Assembly: GCF_000247815.1 (NCBI RefSeq) | Contig: NC_021677.1 | Span: forward strand, 8,997,167-9,061,166 | DNA length: 64,000 nt | Direction: 5' to 3' | DNA from: Ficedula albicollis | Lineage: Eukaryota > Chordata > Aves > Passeriformes > Muscicapidae | Shown here: in pieces, positions 20,900 through 64,000 of the stretch | How the letters are laid out: each line of letters starts with the position of its first letter | Position numbering within the stretch: position 1 is the first letter of the stretch | The notes under the pieces: model-generated | Told to the model about the DNA's origin: nothing | Database searches by the model: none | Seen by the model: the letters and a program-made list of their open reading frames with translations, nothing else | Position numbers and translations under genes: made by a program

Positions 20900-20998
20900 A
20901 CGGGGCTCGGAGTCACCTAGGCTATGGAAGGCGTCCCTATGCATGGCAGGGGCGGAGTCACCTGGGCTATGGAAGGCGTCCTTATGCATGGCAGGGGG
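20900..20998. repeat. Tandem duplication, unit about 48 bases
   Basis: A unit beginning GGAGTCACCT and ending GCATGGCAGGGG occurs twice in tandem with only two or three differences. Confidence 0.75.
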
Positions 20999-21065
20999 TG
21001 GCACTGGATGGGCTGTGAGGTCCCTGCCATCCCAAACCTTCCCGGGATTCCGTGAGTTTATGAAA
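20998..21065. mobile_element. CR1-type tail
   Basis: TGGCACTGGATGGGCTGTGA, then GTCCCTGCCATCCCAAACCT and GGGATTCCGTGAG; matches avian CR1 tails and directly abuts the 48-base duplication. Confidence 0.55.
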
Positions 21066-21069
21066 GTGA

Positions 21070-24000
21070 GCAAAGAAGGAAGTGGTGCAGCACCTTCCCA
21101 GCCAGAGTAACACAGCCAGAGCGCTGCCTGCCTCCAAACCCCTGCCCGAAATCACGATTTACCCCATGTTTGTGCACAAGGGAAGTCAGTACCGACAAGA
21201 GGAGCTGACTTAGCCCCGGCTTCCCCCTTGTCCCACGAGCAGGGCGAGGAGTGAATCCTGGCTCCGCACAAACCAGCGACTAAATCCCCGTGGATACCCA
21301 AGAGCAAGGACTCCACACCAGCCCTGGAACCGAACTTGGTGCTGTGTTTTGGTGCAGCAGCATCACCAGGCTGTATCCAGGTGTGCAGGGAACGTGTAAC
21401 AGCTCGGAGCAGTACCTGGAGCTGGCATGGATCTGCCTTGGGCATCCTGAGAAGAAGGGACAAGCCTGGCAACACCTTGAGCAGCATCTTGACTCTCTCC
21501 ATCAAACCCCAGAACAGCACGGGATGCACATCCCAGCTGACACCAGTGCTGCAAAAAAAGGAGCTGGGAGAAGGGACCTGGCCAAGGGTGTGGAGCCTTC
21601 AAACGCCCACATCAGAGACTCAGTCCCTATTCCAAAGGCTGCAGTCATTTCTCTGGCACAGGGATCTCTCAGCCTGGCCATCTGGGGTGACTTGGCACAG
21701 CCCACTTGGTGCTTGAGGGGAACATGAGCCCACCTGGTATTTATAGCCCCTATCAGGTGTCCAAAGGGAGCGTCCTGGTGGCCACAGGGACATCAGCACT
21801 CAACCAGCCACAGGGTTATCGGGATCACAGCTGCTGCCAGCAGGATCAGAGCTGGAGGGAGGCCCCTGGATAACACAGGGACTGTTGTGGAGAGCCTGGA
21901 GAGCCAGCAGACCTCTCCCAGAAACCCATCTTGCCATCACGTGTGTCTTCCTTGTGCATCAGCCCCTGGAAACAGCCCTGCTCTGGCTTCTCCAAAGGCA
22001 AAAATCAGGCTCACAGCTACATCTGGGGCCCAGAAAACAACAGCGAGGCAATAAACAGATTTTGGGACAAAAGCTGATTCCCAGCTGGGGGAACAGGGGG
22101 TGTCAAGAAAAAGAAGTCTCCGTTACATTCCTTCCCTATTTTTAGCCCCGTTTCCTACGGAAATGAGATGTCTGCAATCAAGTCCTCTTCTTGCCTGATC
22201 CTCTTCAAGACCAGTTTTAATATATCGCCTGATTCCAGGCAAACGAGGGAGAAACCACGGAGAAAACTCTTTTCCTGCAATCTGTGTGACAACAAATGGG
22301 CAAATTTCACAGAAAATCCACCCTTGCAGTTGGGAAGGCAGGAACTGGCTGGGGGAATGCAGAGTAGCAGTTCCTGCTGTGCTCACCTCAGGTGCAGGAC
22401 CACCCTGGCAGCTGGGCAGTGACACTTGCCTTAAATCCAAGTGTTTTAACAGCACGTGGATTTTTGGGGATGAGGGAACAAAGGGACAAGAAGGATGGAG
22501 TTAAAACGGAAGCACAGCTGCATTCATCCCACAGACTTCCAATGTCACCTTGGGAAAATCAGCTCCCTTCCCACCACTTCCATGACCACTATGACCTTCC
22601 AATCCAATACCAGCTGCTCCAGAAAAAGATATCCCTGGATTCTTTAGGAAAAGGTCAGTGTGAGTCCCAGAGCTGGGGAATTTGTGTCCCTGGCAGCACA
22701 GCTGGGAGAAACTCCTGCTCCTCACGCACAGCTCTCCTTGGCGTGGTGGAAGCCACATGCGTGTTCCCACAGGAGCACTCAGCCCACGTTTGCCAGGGAA
22801 TATTTGGCTGGATGACAGTGGAAACAGGATTTTATCACCAGTGATTGAACACTGGATAATCCACCTCCGGCGTTCTGCAGGTGGGAAAGGTGCAGGAGAT
22901 ATTGTGTCCTGCTGAAATATTTGTGGCCAGGCTATTCCATACTTGCCCGTCCTTCAACACATGGAGTCTGCTCTGGGAACCAAGCCAGAGGCTCCCGTGA
23001 ATCACAGATTGCCTAAAAACAGAAAATCAGCTGAAATGAAAAGCTGGCCTAAAGCAAAGAGCCAAATCCCCTCAGGCCATAGCTTCAGACCAGGGGGATC
23101 CCTTTCCATGGTCCAAAGCATTTCCCTACTGGATCATCAGATCTGCCCAGAAACTGAACTTTGAGGCTTTTGAAACTGAGCAATGGTGGTTTTTTACTTA
23201 GGAAAGGAAGATAAAATAACACCAGTCCCTTTTCTTTGCATGAGATGATCCAAAGGCATGGAATGCCAGCAGATCCATGCAGGAGCCAACTCCAGTTCAA
23301 AAATGATTGAGGTATCTCAAACTCTGGTTTCCCAAGATTTAGCTCCTCTCCCGAGCCTCCATTTGAAGGGCTCAAACCCTTTTCCAGCTCACCACATTTA
23401 ATTGCCACTCATTAGTTACTGCACAGACATTGCCATGTGCAGCTCCATCAGGGAATACTCTCCAAGGATATAAACAAAGCCACACTACCCTGTCCATAAA
23501 TACATTTTGGGTTGCTGCAGCAAACCCAGCACGCCTGAGAGTCCTCCCAGCCTTCGGCCCCTCACCTTCCTGGATTCACTCCATTCCTTCTGACACCAAT
23601 CCTGCTGTGAAACCTCTGCATCCACATCCAGGGAAAAGGCACACGGACACAGATTCCCAGTTGCTTCTCCATTTGCTATAAATAGGGAGAGGGAAAACAG
23701 ATGAAAGGCCCCACGTGCCGGCCACAGCCGGACTTCTCCGCGTGGGATTTGCATCAACATGGATCCACTGGGAACACATTCCCTTTTTTTTTCTAATAAA
23801 AGGCTGATTTTTAGGTCACAGGAGATAATAAAACTTCTAGTGCAACAGAAATCCAACCAACACAGTTTCCTGATGTCCTGTTCCTGCCTGCTGCTGAAGC
23901 GGATTCCGACACGCGGCTGGATCACGCTGAGAAAACAAATCTGGCTCCACGTCAGAGCTCAAAGGCTCCTTCCCAAAGCTGTGAGGGATGAAAAACACAG

Positions 24001-27000
24001 GGAAGGGGCAAATTAACAGCATTTCCCTCCCCGCCCCAGGGCCTGAACAGCACGTCCCAAGAGCTTTCCGAGCCGCTTTGCCACTGGGTAAAGGCTGGCA
24101 GCTCACGGGCTGGCAGAGCGCGTGATCCGAATATCCTGACGGAGCTGCTAAATCCCTCTGCTGCCCCGTGGGTTCCAAAGACAGTGTCCTGCACTTTGTT
24201 TTCCTGCAGGAGCCGGCTGCTGGGAAGGAGGACACTGCCACAGACCCCGTCTGTCAGGCTCCATCAGAATCCACAAACAGCTCTTCACAGCGGGAAGCTT
24301 CCCGCTGCGGGAATGGCTTTGCTTGGGAAGATGATTTTAGAACACAGAGCACTGCGCTGAGGGAAGGAAGACAAATCCCATCCTGGAAGTAACTTAAACC
24401 TCCAGGAATGCTGTAAAAAGTGCAAAAAGTGATCCTGTGTGAATCTGCAATCACAGGAATTTTATGTGAAACACAAGTGCAAGCCCCTTGAAGCTTCAAT
24501 ATCCAGAGCATTGGAGGGGTTTGGAAAAAGCACCAGCCTCCGAAATGATGAAAACCTTGCTCCAAAGCAGCTCCTAAAAGCAGCTGGAGCTCAGGGGGAG
24601 GGAAAAACCTGGAGCCACAAAGGAATTCTGGTGCCATAGGCCACTCTCGAAAGGGCAGAGGAGGAGATCAGGGCTGGGCTCACAGAAATTAGGGATGCAA
24701 CCTCTCCTGGAGGGGTCTGGGGGGACATACACCTGGGATCCAGGGAGAAGGACCAGGGATCCACTTAGTGTTCCTGCCCAAAACAGGGATGCCATGGGGA
24801 GCTGACAGAGCACCAAGGGCACCTCCCGAGTCATTCCTGCCAGCTATTCCTGAGCAAACCTAGCAGCTGGCAAGAAAACAACGCTTCCTTATGATGGGAA
24901 ATGTCAGGGCTGTGGAGCCAGTTGTCCTGCAGCCTCGGAGCCCTGCTGGCATTCTTGGAAAGCACAGCAGGAGCAGCACAGGCAGCGGCTTTGTGGCCAG
25001 CGGGCAGGGATCAGCGCTGGAATTCACTCCCAATTCCCAGCACATGCCCTCTGCTCCGGCTCTCCAGCCTCCCTCCCGGGGCGGGGGGGGACAGACGCCA
25101 CAGGGGTGGCCAGAGACCAGGCCTGCTTCTCGTCTGACCCACGTGGATCTTCAGCTCTGGGCAAAGAATCTCAAATTCCACCCGGATCTGGTTTGTCCTG
25201 GCAGATGAATTTCCACTATGAATCAGTATTTAAGGGAAAAAAAAAAAATCCCAAACCTGTTTTGTTGAGAAATTCCTGCTCTTAAGCTGTTTCAGTGCTA
25301 TTTAGCACCAGGAGGGGTGACAAGGATCGTCCCCCTGACACATGAAGCCCTGTGGAGACCTCTGACTTCATCCCTGAGAGCTGGGCATTCCTGCTTCCAC
25401 TTGGAACAGAAAGCTTTTGATTTAAATTCTCCTGAAGAAAACACCGAAATAATCCCTTTTGACCTTGGTCTGAACAAATAATTCCAACAAAACCTGCCTA
25501 TTTTGCATTATAAACTTTTCAAACCAAAAACTTCCTGATACTGGTTGGATTTTCCCTTCCTGAACTGTTGTCCCCCCGAAACGCTGTGAAACCACCCTGA
25601 TTTTGTCTAGTATCTCACTTGGAGCAGAGCTACATTCCCAAGGGCTTTTTGGGGGATCAGACTCACAGACCTTAAGCCCTTTGCTTTTCCTTTGACTCCA
25701 CAGCAGCCTCTGCCCTCCGTATTGCTGAGCCCTGAATCTCGTGTTATTTCCAAGTGTTTCTTCCTATTTGGGAAGGACAGAACATTCCTGCTACATCCCC
25801 TTAAAGCCAAGACATGCTGTTTCTTAGCCCCAGCACTCAAACACAGAGGGACTGAGGGTTTCCAGTCCAATTCCTTCGGCTGGCAACGCTGCTTCCGCTG
25901 TGGACCGGGAACAGCCTGCATCCGGAGACATCCCTGCGCCAGCCCACAGCACACTCTGCCTGCTGCTGTGGTCTGCTGGTCCCAGCATGGAACTGCAGCC
26001 ACCACTGGGAGAAGGGGAAGAGGTGGGAGATGATTTTTGGAGGGGCCTCCCCACCCTTTCAGTTTGGAAGAGGCTGGGAACAAGGATGTGACGATCGAAG
26101 ATGTCCTTGCCTTCCACGTTCCACCAGCTGCTAAAACCTGGGTGTTTAACCTCAGCAGCAAGGAAAGAGCAGCATTCCCAAGGGCTACTTGTGCCAGAGG
26201 ATCTGAAATGGGGAGAGCTGAGTCCACCCCTGCAGATCCAGCTGTCTCCAGTGGCTGAAGAACCAGCTAGACCCTGGCACACCGGGATCCTTCTTCAGCT
26301 GAAGGTGAGACGCAGCCAGAGCCACCACAGTGGCACCTGAAATGATCTCCCAAAGGAATTGTGAGACTGGACAGCCAGGGCCAGCTCCAGATGGAACAAA
26401 ACTCCCATCCCCCTCAGCACAGGGCTGTGGCAACCTTTCCCAGGAGGAGCCATGGTGGAAGTGCAAAGGACGTGGTTTTACTTCTAATTTGAAGCAAGGT
26501 ATTCCATGGGGAAGTGAAAAGGTGAGCAGGGCCTGTTATCCCCCCCCCATGATGGCTGTTAAGAACTCCACAGTACAAGAAACTCCAGGAAACTTCAGGA
26601 AACTCTCCTCCTGGTGGATATCCATCCTGGAAACACCAGCAGACCTCAGCTGGATCAACCTGGTTTTGCATGTGCTGCTCAGGAAAGGACAGTGCTCAAC
26701 GTGCAGCCACAGAAGTGGGAAAAGACCAGGATCTAGACATGGAATACACTCAGCAGGTCAAAACTCAACTCTGAAACAGGCACAAAATCCCTCCTGAGCC
26801 ACCAGTGTCTCATTTTGATGGTGTTACACACAAACACAATTTACTCAGGAGGGGAAGTTTTCAGCTCCACTTCCCAGTGCTGAGTGTTAAGAAGGATTTT
26901 CATCCTTTGGCACAATCTGGGAGTAGATGTGAGACCCTGCAGTCCCCTGGTTTCACTGCTCTCTTCAGTCCCACAGGCTGAGGGCCACGCTGTACCCCAG

Positions 27001-27270
27001 GCTATTCCCTGGGGCCACACAGTGCCAGGAATTACATGACCAGAATTCCTGAATTCCAAAAGTTCAGAGAAGTGTAGAGGCAAAAAGATCCATGAGGCAT
27101 GAAAAGGCTGGACAGCCAGCAATGGATCCTGGGTGGTTTAAAACTCCTGGCAAATAAACACTAGCAAGGCTGAAGCAACACTTTAAAAAATATTTCATTA
27201 TATAAAAAGAAAGCACATAGAGATTTCCATTTCCCACCACAGCAACAAGTCCAGAACTTCCCAGTGCTGA
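21070..27270. other. Intergenic region between GTPase and MRPL21 genes
   Basis: No gene, RNA gene or well-preserved transposon recognised. Reading frames of up to about 200 residues occur but carry no recognised motif and have no plausible splice partners. Confidence 0.45.
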
Positions 27271-27276
27271 GGCAGT

Positions 27277-27282
27277 TTTATT
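27277..27282 (-). terminator. MRPL21: Polyadenylation signal AATAAA of MRPL21
   Basis: TTTATT on the plus strand reads AATAAA on the minus strand, about 50 bases beyond the stop codon at 27333, giving a very short 3' UTR typical of this gene class. Confidence 0.65.
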
Positions 27283-27332
27283 TCCACAATTGCCTGGAGC
27301 AACAATGATTCCCAGGCACAGCCCCACCCCAG

Positions 27333-38424
<11,092 letters not shown>

Positions 38425-38436
38425 CTGCCGGGGGCC

Positions 38437-61936
<23,500 letters not shown>

Positions 61937-62171
61937 GGGACCTGAATCCTGCTTTTTTAACCTCAAAGTTGCTGCTCAGTCCCCCTCCCAGGGGAAAGCT
62001 GCAGTGCTGGGCCTGGGTGGAATAGGAGGCTGTGTTTTGGGGTGAGAATCTGGAGCTGGGAGCCTTCCCGAGCTGCAGGGCTGAGGCAGGGGAGGGAGAG
62101 CTGCTGTATTGTCCTGGCTGTCCCTGTGGACAGGGTGATGGATGCACTCAGAGCACGCTGGTGAAATGGGC

Positions 62172-62177
62172 ATTAAA
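62172..62177 (+). terminator. IGHMBP2: Polyadenylation signal ATTAAA of IGHMBP2
   Basis: ATTAAA lies 236 bases after the stop codon in an otherwise GC-rich 3' UTR; the first recognisable signal downstream. Confidence 0.5.
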
Positions 62178-62365
62178 CACCCAAAGCTGTCACTGTCACA
62201 TCGGTCCCTGCAGCAGCAAATGATGGATGCCCAGGAGCAGGAACGTGGGAGGCACTGAAAACCCTGGGTAACCCTGTGCTCCAGGGAGGACGACTGAGGA
62301 AATGGATGTGTCCCAGCCCAGCAGTCCTCCAGCACCACTTGGGACCTGGCCTGTCCATACTGCAG

Positions 62366-62985
62366 CCATTCCTTACTGGGGCCAGGGGCTCAGGAGGGAG
62401 CTCAGCCCTGCTCCAGGTGTGCCTGGGGATGGGAATAGGGGTGGGGAAGGGGAGGCCTCCAGCCCAAACAGTGCTGGCACCACGAGGAGCTGCTCCAGCA
62501 CATTTCCCTGGGAGAGCCTTCTTGTGCCACTCCCTCCCTCCTCACTGCTGCCTGACACTTCCCAGACCTGTCCTGCTCTTCCCACAGAGCTCCTTGGAGG
62601 CTGATTCCCACTGGGAAAGCCCATAGTGACAGCAGGTACAGCCACGTGAGCTTTTCAGGTGGGAGGGAGCCTTGTCCATTCCTTCCTGGGGCCAGGGGCT
62701 CAGGAGGGGGCTCAGCCCTGCTCCAGGTGTGCCTGGGGATGGGAATAGGGGTGGGGAAGGGGAGGCCTCCAGCCCAAACAGTGCTGGCACCACGAGGAGC
62801 TGCTCCAGCACATTTCCCTGGGAGAGCCTTCTTGTGCCACTCCCTCCCTCCTCACTGCTGCCTGACACTTCCCAGACCTGTCCTGCTCTTCCCACAGAGC
62901 TCCTTGGAGGCTGATTCCCACTGGGAAAGCCCATAGTGACAGCAGGTACAGCCACGTGAGCTTTTCAGGTGGGAGGGAGCCTTGT
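62366..62985. repeat. 310-base direct tandem duplication
   Basis: Units 62366-62675 and 62676-62985 are almost identical; the only differences I saw are near the unit starts (CTTACTGGGG/CTTCCTGGGG and AGGGAGCTC/AGGGGGCTC). No coding content is evident. Confidence 0.9.
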
Positions 62986-62989
62986 GTCC

Positions 62990-64000
62990 GTCCTGGACCT
63001 TTTCCCAATCCTTCACACAGGGTTCATCCATCCTACCCCCAAAATAGTTCCAGCAGCATTTTTTATCCCCAGGATGAAGGAGAAGGTGCAGAGATGCCTC
63101 CAAATAGGAATGGCTGGAGAGGAGCAATACAAAAATGCCAAACCCACACCTTCCCCATCATTTTGGGGCTAAACATCACAGATTCCAGCGCCTGTGGAAG
63201 TCGCTCACCTCATCCCAAGTAAAGCTCTGCAGGAGCTGCTGGACAACCAAGGGTTTCTGTGTGCATCTATTCCCAAACACTTGGCTGGGATAATAAGCAA
63301 ATTTTCCCCCAAACCTCGTGGTCTGTGAGTGAGAACTGGCTGTGAACAGCTTCCCACAAAAACTTCCTCATCCTTCAGAAAACCTCATTCTTCAAACCCC
63401 TCCATCCTCGTCTCGTGCCTTGGTGCTGTGCATCATCCATGGAGGGATGGCACAGGCTCCCCTGGCAGCAGGACAGGGAGGCTCCGGGAGGGAGAGGTGG
63501 GGAAGGGAATCTGGGCATCAATGAGTGGAGAGGCGTGGGAGGAGCTGGAGCAGAGGGGGGTGATGGAACAGGGACATCACAGCCATGGGCCAAAGGGAAG
63601 GTCAGGATGGACAGATGGGAAGGGAAAAGTGCCACCAGCTCAGGGGATAACTCACCTTGGAGTTACTTTTTAATGAGGGAAAAACACATAAATGGCTCAT
63701 TCACACTTCTTTCCCTGCTCAGATCATCCCAGCAGCCACATCCCAGCCTGTGCTAATCCCATGGTGCCAGTTTCCTGGCACAGGGCCCCAGACACCCCCA
63801 GATTTCCCAGCCTGGCTTCCCACCAACATCCTTCCGGCAGGGAAAAGCCAAGGCCCAGGCAAGGAGGGATGTGGCCCCCGTGCATCCTCTGCTCTCCAGC
63901 CTGTGCCATGAGGGGCTCCATCACCCTCCAGAAACCAGAGTGGGAATCAGCTCCCCAAAAATCCCAAACCTAGCTTGGGCCAGAGCCCCACCAGCAGATA
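62990..64000. other. Right flank, no gene recognised
   Basis: About 1 kb downstream of the tandem duplication with no exon, RNA gene or clear mobile element that I can support. Confidence 0.4.

Noticed and set aside
19869..21110. 413-codon plus-strand frame
   Set aside because: It runs antisense through the CpG-rich first exon of the GTPase gene and through a duplicated CR1-adjacent segment; high GC explains the lack of stops.
25607..26227. Minus-strand frame of 206 codons in the GTPase-MRPL21 interval
   Set aside because: No recognisable motif, overlapping frames of similar length on both strands, and no splice-linked partner exon.

Overview
The window looks like a bird genome, probably a songbird. 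The evidence is many CR1-type LINE tails, short-intron vertebrate genes, ERV LTR fragments, and MRPL21 and IGHMBP2 arranged head to head. I recognise four protein-coding genes. All are split by GT/AG introns, so no single open reading frame shows a whole gene. Exon limits were set from splice sites, reading phase, and remembered vertebrate homologues; no database search was run.

Layout: (1) 1-6865, minus strand: the 5' five exons of a type II membrane protein related to glycoside hydrolase family 31 (MYORG / SITS-binding-protein type), running off the left edge; its last intron holds two diverged LTR copies. (2) 7.0-14.6 kb: no gene seen; homopolymer runs, small tandem duplications and a CR1 tail. 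(3) 14.6-20.6 kb, minus strand: a complete four-exon Ras-like small GTPase of the RERG type, 237 residues, starting in a CpG-rich first exon. (4) 21-27.2 kb: no gene seen. (5) 27.3-38.0 kb, minus strand: MRPL21, mitochondrial ribosomal protein bL21m, with exons 2-7 intact and the start of exon 1 lost in a poly-G run. (6) 38.4-61.9 kb, plus strand: IGHMBP2, the SF1 helicase with R3H and AN1 zinc-finger domains. (7) 62.0-64.0 kb: 3' flank with a recent 310-bp tandem duplication.

The outstanding feature is six uninterrupted poly-G runs of 30 to about 780 bases. Several sit between direct copies of the same short flank. Where they hit exons, removing the run plus one flank copy gives a continuous reading frame (GH31-related gene) or a single clean splice acceptor (IGHMBP2 exon 9). 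I therefore read them as assembly artefacts in GC-rich sequence. One run has replaced the shared MRPL21/IGHMBP2 promoter and the MRPL21 start codon.

IGHMBP2 has two further defects as assembled. The first part of its large exon, encoding helicase motif VI, is missing and LTR/CR1-like sequence abuts the rest. A two-base insertion in a coding repeat shifts the frame before the AN1 finger. These could be true lesions or further assembly errors. I found no convincing new biological system. The most useful observations are these gene-damaging anomalies and the GTPase plus GH31-related gene pair next to MRPL21.
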